In this document: piece by piece, positions 33,448 to 42,859 of the stretch
Position numbering within the stretch: the first letter of the stretch is position 1
Layout: each line of letters begins with the position of its first letter
DNA from: Arcobacter ellisii
GTDB lineage: Bacteria > Campylobacterota > Campylobacteria > Campylobacterales > Arcobacteraceae
Assembly (NCBI RefSeq): GCF_003544915.1
Contig: NZ_CP032097.1
Coordinates: 248,001 to 312,000 of the forward strand
DNA length: 64,000 nucleotides
Direction: 5' to 3'
Made by a program: the position numbers and the translations under genes
Notes under the pieces: model-generated
The model's database searches: none
What the model saw: the letters and a program-made list of their open reading frames with translations, nothing else
What the model was told of the DNA's origin: nothing

Positions 33448-33532
33448 AAGAGGTAAAAGTTTTTATTTTCTTTTTATGAAACTGTGCTACTATTCGCAAA
33501 ATCTTTAGGGATAAAAAGTAGTAGGAAAACAG

Positions 33533-34033
33533 GTGAAACAAGAAGAAAAAAAGAGTTTTATAGAGAGAGTTTTTAACAAAGTTAATAATATTGATAAAGT
33601 TTTAGAGAGTCGTGTAGATACGATTTTATTAAAACTAATAAATATGCTTAAATATCTGTTTATTTTAGCAATGATTTTGTATTTAGCAATTTGTATTATG
33701 AGTTTATCTCATAAAATAATATCTTTTACACTTGCTCAAGGTGCTTTAGATTTTGCATCAAGTAAAAATATTTTAACAGATGGTTTATTTACTTTAATTG
33801 TTATTGCAATTGTAAAAACTTTATTTATTAAAAATGGATTTGATTATGCTTTAACTTTTTTAGAAATTGCATTTGTTGTTATTATTAGAAAAGTGATTTT
33901 ATTGGAAACAGTTCCAGGAGAAACAGAGTTATTAATGACTTTGGGAATAATTTCAAGTATCTTTTTTATATTAATAATTTATATTCATAATCTAAAAAGA
34001 AAATGGAAAAAAGAAGAGGAGAATAGTAAATAG
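33533..34033 (+). CDS. PsiE-like membrane protein (166 aa)
   Basis: Four membrane helices (about residues 38-60, 80-100, 105-122, 135-155) lie between basic termini. The layout and the segments YALTFLEIAFVVIIRKVILL and TDGLFTLIVIAIVKTLF resemble the phosphate-starvation-inducible PsiE family. The start is GTG 33533 with an AGGA about 7 bases upstream. Function in the family is poorly defined. It ends one base before the stop of the convergent kinase gene. Confidence 0.65.
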   Translation: MKQEEKKSFIERVFNKVNNIDKVLESRVDTILLKLINMLKYLFILAMILYLAICIMSLSHKIISFTLAQGALDFASSKNILTDGLFTLIVIAIVKTLFIKNGFDYALTFLEIAFVVIIRKVILLETVPGETELLMTLGIISSIFFILIIYIHNLKRKWKKEEENSK

Positions 34034-34034
34034 A

Positions 34035-36404
34035 CTATTTATCTAAATTTAGTTCTATTTTAAATTCAGCACCAGTATATTTTTTATTATTATAAATATA
34101 CTCTTTATTTGAAGCTGATAATTTTCCATTCATATGTTTATTTATAATTTCAAGGGACATATAAAGACCAATTCCTGTTCCTTGACTTTTATGTTTTGTT
34201 GTAAAATATGGTTCAAAAATTCTATCTAAATTCTCATTTTTTATTCCGCCAGCATTATCTTTAATTGTTAAAATAGCTGTATTATTCTCTTTATACATAT
34301 TAATAAAAATAAATTTATCAAGATTATTATTTGTTTCAAAAGCATCAATTGAGTTATTTATGATATTTAATATAACTTGAATAAACTCATTTTCTAATCC
34401 TAAAACATATATTTCTTGATGATTTTTTATAATAGAGATATTTCTATTTTTTAATTTACTACTTACAAGATAAATAACTTTATCAATAGGAACATTTATA
34501 TCAAAAGATGTTAGTTCCTTGTCATTGCTAAAAAAATTCCTAAAATCATCAATTGTATTTGATAAATGTAAAGTAGAGTTTTTTATAATATCAACTGTTT
34601 CATAAAACTCTTCATCACTTAAAATATTCAAATCTTTTTTTAATTTAGCTCCTGTTGCAACTGTTGAGATTACAGATAATGGTTGTCTCCACTGATGGGC
34701 AATATTTTCAATCATCTCTCCCATTGCTGCCATTTTTGATTGATGATTTAAAATATTTTCTTTTTGAATCAACTCTTTTGTCTTTTTAGCTACAAGAATT
34801 TCTAAATTTTTATTCATCTCATTTAATTGTTTAGTTTTTTCATCAACTTTCATTTGTAAAGTGCTATTTATATTTTTTAGAGTCAAGTTTCTATATATAA
34901 AAGCAATGGAAATAATAAAAATCGCAATAGCCATTTTCCAAAAAATGTCATAATTGAAACTCGTTTGGAACTGTACATTATTCCATTTTGTGATGATTGC
35001 ATTTAATTCATTTAGAGAAACAGATGAAATTGCTTTATTTAAAATGGATTCTAATATTGCATAATCATCTCTTATCATAAATTTTAAACTAAAAGTTAAA
35101 CCTGTATTTCCAGTTACTTTTAAATTATCAAAATTGTATTTTGAAATGTTATAAAGCAATACAGGTTGTATGTCAATAAAAGCATAAGCTTTTCCTTTTG
35201 AAACTAAATCTAAACCTTCTTTAATACTATTTACAAGGATAAAATTCATATCAGGATAGGCATTTTTTAAAATATTGTGAGCTGTAAAATTATTACCAAT
35301 AGCAAGTTTTTTGTTTTTTATTAAAGATATATTTTCAATAAAATTTTCATCTTTTTTAGTAACTATTGATATTGGAAAGTTTACATATTCTTTTGAAAAA
35401 ATAGCATACTCTTTTCTTTGTGGAGTTTCTCCAGCACTATAAATTAAGTCAGATTTTTTCTCTTTTATGCTTGATAGTTGTTGATTAAATGTTTCAAAAA
35501 ATTCATTTTGTGTTTTTAAATCTAGTTTACTAGCAATTAATTTCCAGTATTCTGATGAGATTCCAAGAGCTTCATTATTTTTTGATTTAAAAGTAAATGG
35601 TTCCCATGAATTAGAAATAGAGACACTTATTTTATTGTTTTTTATAAAATCTAATTCTTTAGAAGTTAAATCTATTTGTTGTTTGAAGTTTTTATAATAT
35701 TGTTCATTTTCATTTAAAATCCATTTTCTCTCTAAATTTAGTAGCTCATTAGCGGGAATTTTTAAAAAACCTTGATTAAAAATTTCAGCTTTTTCTTTAG
35801 TTTTTGCAATAGCATGTGATTTCATTTTTGTTATAAAATTATCTAAAGGTTTTATCATATGAAATAGATTATTTTGAACACAAAAATATTCAATTGCTAT
35901 TTTATCATCATAAATTAAGTCAATTTCGCCATTTTTTAAAGCTTCTATAGATGTAATATATTCATCATAAGTTTTTATTGTAGCATTAGGAAAATGTTCT
36001 AAAATTATATTTTTGTAATTTGAACCAATCAAACCAATTGTTAAATCATTTTTCATTTCTAAAATAATTTCATTTTTTGAAAGAGTAAAAAAAGTGCTTT
36101 TAATTTCATAAAAGAAATTTGAAGGAATCATCCAATCTTTAAAAGGATTTGTTCCTAAAAAAAAGTCAACTTTTTCTTCTTTTACTAAATTTATTGCATC
36201 ATCCCATAATATACCATCTACAAATTCTATATTATAGTTATTGTGTTTTGCCCACAATTTCCAGATATCTACAAATAATCCAGCCTCTTTACCATCTTGT
36301 TTATATGAAAATGGTGCATAATCAGGGTCATAAGAAATTTTAAAATCTATCTCTTTTGCAAAAATATTGAAAGTTAATAAAATAATAATAAAAAGTATTT
36401 TCAT
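34035..36404 (-). CDS. Sensor histidine kinase with two periplasmic SBP_bac_3 (Venus-flytrap) domains
   Basis: This 789-aa, BvgS-like kinase has a signal peptide (1-17) and two tandem solute-binding domains (about 20-235 and 245-480; each starts with a beta strand and a P-F-T-F/P-F-S-Y motif). One membrane helix (about 490-510) and a coiled coil follow. The dimerisation/phosphoacceptor helix contains EMIENIAHQWRQPL (His near 569), and an HATPase domain carries NNSIDAFE, DNAGGI and GTGIGLYMS. It probably senses an amino acid or organic acid. The partner regulator lies 72 bases upstream at 36477, and the pair is divergent from the type I secretion operon. Confidence 0.92.
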   Translation of the reverse strand: MKILFIIILLTFNIFAKEIDFKISYDPDYAPFSYKQDGKEAGLFVDIWKLWAKHNNYNIEFVDGILWDDAINLVKEEKVDFFLGTNPFKDWMIPSNFFYEIKSTFFTLSKNEIILEMKNDLTIGLIGSNYKNIILEHFPNATIKTYDEYITSIEALKNGEIDLIYDDKIAIEYFCVQNNLFHMIKPLDNFITKMKSHAIAKTKEKAEIFNQGFLKIPANELLNLERKWILNENEQYYKNFKQQIDLTSKELDFIKNNKISVSISNSWEPFTFKSKNNEALGISSEYWKLIASKLDLKTQNEFFETFNQQLSSIKEKKSDLIYSAGETPQRKEYAIFSKEYVNFPISIVTKKDENFIENISLIKNKKLAIGNNFTAHNILKNAYPDMNFILVNSIKEGLDLVSKGKAYAFIDIQPVLLYNISKYNFDNLKVTGNTGLTFSLKFMIRDDYAILESILNKAISSVSLNELNAIITKWNNVQFQTSFNYDIFWKMAIAIFIISIAFIYRNLTLKNINSTLQMKVDEKTKQLNEMNKNLEILVAKKTKELIQKENILNHQSKMAAMGEMIENIAHQWRQPLSVISTVATGAKLKKDLNILSDEEFYETVDIIKNSTLHLSNTIDDFRNFFSNDKELTSFDINVPIDKVIYLVSSKLKNRNISIIKNHQEIYVLGLENEFIQVILNIINNSIDAFETNNNLDKFIFINMYKENNTAILTIKDNAGGIKNENLDRIFEPYFTTKHKSQGTGIGLYMSLEIINKHMNGKLSASNKEYIYNNKKYTGAEFKIELNLDK

Positions 36405-36476
36405 AAGTACCTGATTTTAGAATATAGATGCTTTCAATCTTATAATAAATAATATTAAAATTTGGAAAAAAATAGA

Positions 36477-37181
36477 TTAATAATCTAGTCTATATCCTAC
36501 ACTAGAAATATTAATAATAGACTCTTTTCCAATTTTTTTTCGTAGTTTATTTAGTAAATTTTTTAAAGCTGAATCAGTCGCTTCAAATTCATCTTCCCAA
36601 ATTGATGTTTTTAATTCATCAGTAGATAAAACTCTGTTACTATTTTTTATTAATAACTCAAGTAAAGTTAACTCTTTTGAAGTTAAAGCTATCTCTTTAT
36701 CATTTGAAGAATCTATAAGTTTTTTATGTAAAACGTTGTATTGAATATTATTTTTAAAAGAAATTATATATCTTGAGTTATCTAAAATCTCGTCAACACA
36801 TTTATTTAGTGCCGAATTTAAACTTTTAAAATCAATAGGTTTTGTAAGATAATCAACAAGTTTTAATTTAGTTGCTTCCAATAAATAATTTTTATCAGTG
36901 TATGCACTTAAAATAATTACAGGAATTGTTTTATCAATCATTCTAAGTTGTTTTATAAAATCTATTCCAGAAATATCAGGTAAATTTATATCAGAAATAA
37001 TAATATCTATTCTATTTTTCTCTAAAGTTTTTTTTGCATTTTCAATACACTCTTCATCATAAACATTATCACAAAATAGTTCTAAAGTTTTTTTTACATT
37101 CTCTTTTATACTTGCTTCATCTTCGATGTATAGGATATTTAAGTTTTTGAGAATTTTGTTATGATGGCTATTTATTGTCAT
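36477..37181 (-). CDS. OmpR-family response regulator, partner of the 34035 kinase
   Basis: The 234-aa protein has a receiver domain with acidic EDE near residue 20, phosphoacceptor Asp in IIISDINLPD, conserved Ser in ILSAYTD and Lys-Pro in LTKPID. A C-terminal winged helix follows (LTSKELTLLELLI, ending SVGYRLDY). It is read leftward and is transcribed with the kinase. The 175-base gap to the divergent TolC-like gene holds promoters for both directions, so the secretion operon is an obvious candidate target; that is inference. Confidence 0.92.
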   Translation of the reverse strand: MTINSHHNKILKNLNILYIEDEASIKENVKKTLELFCDNVYDEECIENAKKTLEKNRIDIIISDINLPDISGIDFIKQLRMIDKTIPVIILSAYTDKNYLLEATKLKLVDYLTKPIDFKSLNSALNKCVDEILDNSRYIISFKNNIQYNVLHKKLIDSSNDKEIALTSKELTLLELLIKNSNRVLSTDELKTSIWEDEFEATDSALKNLLNKLRKKIGKESIINISSVGYRLDY

Positions 37182-37212
37182 TTTGTACCTATAAAATTAT
37201 AATCGTTTATGT

Positions 37213-37218
37213 TATAAT
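37213..37218 (+). promoter_or_regulatory. -10 element upstream of the type I secretion operon
   Basis: TATAAT at 37213-37218 lies in the gap between the regulator and the TolC-like gene, about 140 bases before its ATG. This would give a long 5' untranslated region where regulator binding could act. No clear -35 is visible. Confidence 0.4.
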
Positions 37219-37356
37219 AAATAAACTTAGAAGAAATTAATAATATAAAAAATTACACTTTATCAATAGCTTAATATCATATTAAGTTTAAAATCAGTAA
37301 AGTAACAAAAAAAATTATTTAAGAGATTTCTTAAAAATAAATAAATTGGAGTTAAG

Positions 37357-39135
37357 ATGTATAAAATAAAATTACTTAGATTTGCATGTATCTCTTTTCT
37401 TGCAAGTTCTTTTTTACATGCTGCAAGTTTGAAAGAGAGTGTAGAAAGAGTACTTTCGACAAATCCAGAAGTAATAGCTGAGAAAAACAATCAGGAAGCT
37501 TTTAAAAAGTATATAGATGAAAGAAAAGCTAATTATTTACCAAGAATAGATATTGATGGTAGATTAGAAAAGAGTAATTCTGACAAAAGTTATGACCAAC
37601 CAAATACTCTTCAAAATGGTTCAGAACAAGAAGATGGTTACAATGTAGGAATTGCTTTAAATCAAATGCTTTATGATGGTGATTTAACTCCAAGTCAAGT
37701 AAGAGAAGCAAAATTTAATGATTTAGCAAATAAGTATAGAAGTGAAAATAATATAGAAAATGTTGTATATGAAACTATTACAGCTTATACAGGTTTAGTT
37801 CAATATAACGAAATGTTAGCCTTAACAAAAGATATGATAACAACTAATGAAGAAAATCTTCAAATTGCAAAAGAGAAAGAATCAATAAGTGGTGAAGTTT
37901 TAGAAACATATGAAGTTGATTCAAAACTAAGTTTTGTTAAAGAAAAATATTTAGAAGAAGAAGATTTAAAAAGCTCAAGAAATAGTACATTTAAAAGATA
38001 TGTTGGAGTAGACCCATCAGGAGATGAATGTAGACCAAAAATTGAACTATCAAAAATTCCAAATAATTTACAACAAATAGTTGAACTTGCTGTTTTAAAG
38101 AATAATGAAATTTTAGAGCAAATAGAAAGAATAAAAGCTCAAAGAGAGAAAATTGCTCAAGCTGATTCAAAATTTTTACCAAATCTTAGTTTAGAGTTAA
38201 AGGCATTAACAGATAATGATTTATCGTTAAATGAAGAAGGAAAAGAGAATCAAGCTTATGGAAGAATTAATCTTGCTTGGAATTTATATAATGGTGGTGG
38301 AGATAAAGCTGTATCAAAACAAGAAGAACTATTTTTAGCAGAACAAAAAGAGAGATTAGATGCGATTACAAATAAAGTAGTTGAAGCATTAAAAGTTAAT
38401 TATCAAAGATTCTTGAAAAATAAAGAAAGAATCAATGTTTTAAAAGATTATGTTGTAGCAAATGAAAATATAGTTGAAGTTTATAAAAGCGAATTTGAAT
38501 CAGGAACAAGAACCTTTGTTGATATCTTAGATGCACAAACTGTACTTTATGAAGCGAAAAAGAGTTTAGTAAATAGAGAATATGAATTATATAAAAATTA
38601 TTATGATATTTTATTATCTTTATCTATGTTAACGGAGACTGTACTTGACCCTAAAAATGATGTATGTTCAGATGATAAAGCTTTAAATTACATTGTATCT
38701 GAACAAAAACTTGCAGTTGAAAAAGCTAATGATTCAAGTGATTTAAAAGCTTTATTAGGAGATGAGCCTGTTCAAGTTAAAAAAGCTGAACCAGTAGTTA
38801 TTCCAGCAAAAGAAGAGTTAGTTGAAAGTAAATCTTCAGATTATTCAACATTCTTAGATGCTCCAGAAGGATATTATACGTTAAATATTACAACAACTGA
38901 AGGTTTAGATGCTGCAAAAAATTATGTTAGTGAAAATGCTTTAGATAAAAATAGTTCTTATACATACTCTTTTGGTCCAGAGATGAAAAGTGCTAAGGTA
39001 ATTTATGGTATATTCAAATCAGTAAAAGAAGCAAATATTGCAATGGAAAGTTTACCTGCTTCTGTAAAAGCAAACAAACCATATATAGATAATATCTTAA
39101 AACATCAAAAATTGTATGCCAAATATAATAAATAG
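37357..39135 (+). CDS. TolC-family outer-membrane protein of a type I secretion system, with C-terminal SPOR-like domain
   Basis: This 592-aa protein has a signal peptide ending HAA-S. The two repeats of the TolC fold occupy about 25-430 (SLKESVERVLSTNPEV start; LNEEGKENQAYGRINLAWNL; SEFESGTRTFVDILDAQTVL). Typical LapE/AggA-type adhesin exporters end there. This one has about 150 extra residues, including two cysteines and a final domain (about 515-590, GYYTLNITTTEGLDAAKNYV) resembling a SPOR peptidoglycan-binding fold. It is first in the operon with the ABC and HlyD genes (22- and 3-base gaps). Confidence 0.9.
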   Translation: MYKIKLLRFACISFLASSFLHAASLKESVERVLSTNPEVIAEKNNQEAFKKYIDERKANYLPRIDIDGRLEKSNSDKSYDQPNTLQNGSEQEDGYNVGIALNQMLYDGDLTPSQVREAKFNDLANKYRSENNIENVVYETITAYTGLVQYNEMLALTKDMITTNEENLQIAKEKESISGEVLETYEVDSKLSFVKEKYLEEEDLKSSRNSTFKRYVGVDPSGDECRPKIELSKIPNNLQQIVELAVLKNNEILEQIERIKAQREKIAQADSKFLPNLSLELKALTDNDLSLNEEGKENQAYGRINLAWNLYNGGGDKAVSKQEELFLAEQKERLDAITNKVVEALKVNYQRFLKNKERINVLKDYVVANENIVEVYKSEFESGTRTFVDILDAQTVLYEAKKSLVNREYELYKNYYDILLSLSMLTETVLDPKNDVCSDDKALNYIVSEQKLAVEKANDSSDLKALLGDEPVQVKKAEPVVIPAKEELVESKSSDYSTFLDAPEGYYTLNITTTEGLDAAKNYVSENALDKNSSYTYSFGPEMKSAKVIYGIFKSVKEANIAMESLPASVKANKPYIDNILKHQKLYAKYNK

Positions 39136-39157
39136 GATTTCTAACTAAAGGAATATA

Positions 39158-41317
39158 TTGGAAAATAATGATTCTAATCTAATAGAAAATGAAACATTAG
39201 GAAATTTAAAAGATAGAAGAAAAGTAGATGACCTTTTAGGTTGTCTACTTTTTTTATCTAAATATCATAATAGAGAAACTTCAGCAGAATCTTTAACTTT
39301 TGGTCTGCCAATACATAAAACTTCAATGAATATTTCAATGTTTCATCAAGCAGCTTCTCGTATAGGTTTAGCTACAAAAACTGTAAAGAGAGAAAAAGTT
39401 AAAGATATTACAAAACTTGCTTTACCTTCAGTTTTAATTCTTGATAAGCAAAGAGCTTGTGTTTTACTTGATTATGATTTAAAAAAAGGGATAGCAAGAG
39501 TTATTTTACCTGGATTGATAGCAGGTGAAACAGAAATGACTATTCAGAAATTAGAGAGTGAATATACGGGTGAAGTAATTATTATTAAACCTGAATATAA
39601 TTTTAATAACAGAATTGAAAAAGAAGTAGTTGTAGATAATCCAAAAGAGTGGTTTTGGGGAACTTTAAAAAGAAATGCAAGTATTTATAAACAAGTTATT
39701 ATTGTATCGTTATTTATAAATATTTTTATTTTAGCTACTCCACTTTTTACGATGAATGTTTATGATAGAGTTTTACCAAATAATGCAATTGAAACATTAT
39801 GGGCTTTATTTATAGGTATATCAATTGTTATGATATTCGATTTATTATTAAAAATTTTACGTTCATATTTTTTAGGGCTTGCAAGTAAACGAGCTGATAC
39901 AATAATGTCTAATAAAATATTTAATCATTTGTTAAATATAAAACTTGAAGCTAAACCAGCTTCAACAGGTCAATTTGTTAGTAGATTACAATCTTTTGAA
40001 AGTGTAAGAGAATTTTTCACAAGTGCAACAATTGCAACAGTTGTAGACCTTCCTTTTGTAATAATATTTATTTTAGTGATATTTTTTATAGCAGGTCCTT
40101 TGGCTTATATTACGATAGTTACAGTTTTTATCTCTATTGCTTTATCTTGGTATATGCAAAGACCTTTAAAAAGTATAATTGAAAAATCTGTAAAAGAGGA
40201 ACAAATTAAACAGACAACTTTGATTGAAACAGTTTCTGGATTAGAGATTATAAAAAGTGTAAAAGCTCAAAATAGAATGAAAACCCATTGGGATAATTCA
40301 ATTAATAAAACAGTTCATTTTGCTGATAAAGGACATTTCTTATCACAAACAATTACTTATTTTACAGCTTTTATTTCTCAATTTTCAAATATTGCAATAG
40401 TTGCAGCTGGAGTTTACTTAGCTCAAGATGGTGAAATTACAATGGGGGCAATTATTGCAGCTATGATTTTAAATGGAAGAGTTATTGCTCCAATCTCTCA
40501 ATTGGTTAGTATGATTATAAAATTTGATAGAACGATGCTTTCATTAAATAATCTTGATGAGGTAATGAAAATGCCTGTTGAAAAAGAGAATAAATCATAT
40601 ATAAGCCGTCCTAATTTAAAAGGTGATATTGAATTAAAAGATGTACAATTTGCATATAAAGACCAAAATCATCAAACTTTAAAAGATATAAATTTAAAAA
40701 TAAAGCAAGGTGAAAAAGTTGCAATTTTAGGGAAAATTGGTTCTGGAAAATCAACTCTATTAAAACTTATTATGAATTTATATGAACCAACAAAAGGTTC
40801 TGTTTTAATAGATGGTTTAGATACAAGACAAATTGACCCAGTTGATTTAAGACATGCAATAGGAAGTGTTCCTCAAGAGCCATTTTTATTTATGGGAACA
40901 ATTAAAGATAATCTTACAATTGGTGAGCAGTATGTTTCTGATGAAGAGTTATTAAGAGTTTCAAAAATTGCTGGATTAGATGAGTTTCTAGGAAAACATG
41001 AAGCAGGTTATGACTTACTTGTTGGAGAAAGAGGTGATGGACTTTCAGGAGGTGAAAGACAATCAGTTACTTTAGCGCGGGCTTTAATTTCTGACCCAAA
41101 TATAATTATGCTTGATGAACCAACAAATTCAATGGATAGACAAACAGAAAAAGCTTTTATTAATAGATTACAAAATATTGTACAAGAAAAAACTTTGATA
41201 GTTGTTACGCATAAAACATCATTGTTACAATTGGTTGATAGAATTATTATAATCGAAAATGGTAAAGTAGTAGTCGATGGACCAAAAGATGAAGTTTTTA
41301 CAACAAAAGTAGGTTGA
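39158..41317 (+). CDS. LapB-like type I secretion ABC transporter with C39-like domain
   Basis: This 719-aa exporter has three parts: an N-terminal C39-peptidase-like domain (about 15-150), a six-helix membrane domain (about 170-445) and a nucleotide-binding domain. Key motifs are Walker A GKIGSGKSTLL near 525, signature LSGGERQ and Walker B IIMLDEP. In the C39-like domain the catalytic Cys position (DCG in peptidases) reads DDL, so it should bind rather than cut the substrate, as in LapB and HlyB. The start is TTG 39158 with AAAGGA upstream. It energises export of the giant adhesin through the HlyD-like adaptor and TolC-like channel. Confidence 0.93.
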   Translation: MENNDSNLIENETLGNLKDRRKVDDLLGCLLFLSKYHNRETSAESLTFGLPIHKTSMNISMFHQAASRIGLATKTVKREKVKDITKLALPSVLILDKQRACVLLDYDLKKGIARVILPGLIAGETEMTIQKLESEYTGEVIIIKPEYNFNNRIEKEVVVDNPKEWFWGTLKRNASIYKQVIIVSLFINIFILATPLFTMNVYDRVLPNNAIETLWALFIGISIVMIFDLLLKILRSYFLGLASKRADTIMSNKIFNHLLNIKLEAKPASTGQFVSRLQSFESVREFFTSATIATVVDLPFVIIFILVIFFIAGPLAYITIVTVFISIALSWYMQRPLKSIIEKSVKEEQIKQTTLIETVSGLEIIKSVKAQNRMKTHWDNSINKTVHFADKGHFLSQTITYFTAFISQFSNIAIVAAGVYLAQDGEITMGAIIAAMILNGRVIAPISQLVSMIIKFDRTMLSLNNLDEVMKMPVEKENKSYISRPNLKGDIELKDVQFAYKDQNHQTLKDINLKIKQGEKVAILGKIGSGKSTLLKLIMNLYEPTKGSVLIDGLDTRQIDPVDLRHAIGSVPQEPFLFMGTIKDNLTIGEQYVSDEELLRVSKIAGLDEFLGKHEAGYDLLVGERGDGLSGGERQSVTLARALISDPNIIMLDEPTNSMDRQTEKAFINRLQNIVQEKTLIVVTHKTSLLQLVDRIIIIENGKVVVDGPKDEVFTTKVG

Positions 41318-41320
41318 TTT

Positions 41321-42748
41321 ATGAGTAATGAAGAAAAAAATCTAAAGAAACAAAAAAAATATTTTTCGTGGATTGAAAAAATCAAAAAACTTTATGGGTT
41401 AGAAGATAAAAAAGAAGAAGATTTAGAGTTTATATACTCATCTTACGCTAATTCTAATGAACATCCAAGTAATGTAAGTCGAATTATTTTTATGTTAATT
41501 AGTGGAATTTTTATAATATTTTTATTATGGGCTAGTTTAGCAGAAATTGATGAATTAGCAAGAGGAAATGGAAAAGTAATTCCAACAGATAAAATTCAAA
41601 CTGTACAATCTTTAGATGGTGGGATTATCTCTGAAATCTTTGTAAAAGAGGGTGATATTGTAAAATTTGATGATCCTTTAATGAAAATTGATACTACAAG
41701 ATTTCAAGCCACATTAGAAGAGAGTCGTCAAGAATATTTATCATTACTAGCTTTAAAAGCAAGATTAGAAATAGAATCAACTATTGATATAGAAAAAGAT
41801 TTGCCAGAATTGAAGTTTGATGAAAAAATTTTAAGTGATTCTTCAAGATATGATATAAACGAAAAAATGTTATTAGAAAATAGATTTAGAGAGTTGAAAT
41901 CATCAGTTAATGTATTAAAAAATCAAGAGAATCAAAAAATTCAAGAATTAAAAGAGATAGAAAGTACAATAAAAAAATTAACTGATAGTTTAGGTTTTAT
42001 TGAAGAACAAAGAAAGACTATACGAAAACTTGTGGAAAGAGGAATTAAATCAAATTATGATTTACTGGATATTGAAAAAGAGTACAATCAAACAAAAGGT
42101 GATTTACAAACTGCGAAACTTTCAATTTCAAGATCAAATTTTGCAATATTAGAAGCAGGTAATAGAATACAAGAAAAATTAAACACTTTTAGGTCAGAAG
42201 CATCAACAGAATTACAAAAGACTGTTAGTCAAATAAATAGATTTGAAGCAAAACTTGTTGGAGATAGGGATAAAGTTGCTAAAACTACAATTACATCTCC
42301 AGTAGATGGTATTATTAAACAATTAAATTTTAATACAATTGGCGGAGTTGTTCAATCTGGTATGGATTTAATTGAAATTGTACCATTAAGTGATGCCCTT
42401 GTTGTAGAGGCAAAAATTGATCCTAAAGATATAGCTTTTATAAATCCAAGTCAAAAAGCTATTATAAAAATAACGGCTTATGATTTTTCTATTTATGGTG
42501 GATTAGATGGAAAAATTGTAGAAATTTCTGCTGATACAATTGTTGATAAAGAGTCAAAAGAAGGGAAAAGTTATTATCGAGTTTTAGTAAAAACTGATAA
42601 AAATTATTTAGAAAGAAAAGGTAAAAAACTTCCTATTATTCCCGGAATGGTAGCAACTGTAGATATTGTTACTGGTAAAAAAACAATTTTAGATTTCATA
42701 TTAAAACCTATACTTAAAGTAAAACAAGACTCACTTCACGAAAGATAA
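41321..42748 (+). CDS. HlyD-family membrane-fusion protein (LapC-like)
   Basis: The 475-aa adaptor has a cytoplasmic N-terminus (about 1-60) and a single membrane helix (about 62-80, FMLISGIFIIFLLWASLAE). A lipoyl/barrel-sandwich half motif (GNGKVIPTDKIQTVQSLDGG) is followed by a long periplasmic coiled coil (about 150-300). The second half motif (TITSPVDGIIKQLNF) and a beta-barrel end it (IIPGMVATVDIVTG). It starts 3 bases after the exporter gene. It bridges the ABC exporter and the TolC-like channel in adhesin secretion. Confidence 0.93.
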   Translation: MSNEEKNLKKQKKYFSWIEKIKKLYGLEDKKEEDLEFIYSSYANSNEHPSNVSRIIFMLISGIFIIFLLWASLAEIDELARGNGKVIPTDKIQTVQSLDGGIISEIFVKEGDIVKFDDPLMKIDTTRFQATLEESRQEYLSLLALKARLEIESTIDIEKDLPELKFDEKILSDSSRYDINEKMLLENRFRELKSSVNVLKNQENQKIQELKEIESTIKKLTDSLGFIEEQRKTIRKLVERGIKSNYDLLDIEKEYNQTKGDLQTAKLSISRSNFAILEAGNRIQEKLNTFRSEASTELQKTVSQINRFEAKLVGDRDKVAKTTITSPVDGIIKQLNFNTIGGVVQSGMDLIEIVPLSDALVVEAKIDPKDIAFINPSQKAIIKITAYDFSIYGGLDGKIVEISADTIVDKESKEGKSYYRVLVKTDKNYLERKGKKLPIIPGMVATVDIVTGKKTILDFILKPILKVKQDSLHER

Positions 42749-42815
42749 TTTAATTAAAATTATCTTTTGTCAAAAATAATAATAAAAAAACTTTTTAGAG
42801 ACTTTATTTTTGTAA

Positions 42816-42821
42816 TATAAT
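42816..42821 (+). promoter_or_regulatory. -10 element of the giant adhesin gene
   Basis: TATAAT at 42816-42821 lies in the 111-base gap between the HlyD-like gene and the adhesin, about 38 bases before the adhesin ATG. It suggests the adhesin can be transcribed apart from its exporter. Confidence 0.5.
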
Positions 42822-42859
42822 CCAATAAAATAGTGTTAAATTATCAATGGAGAAATAAA

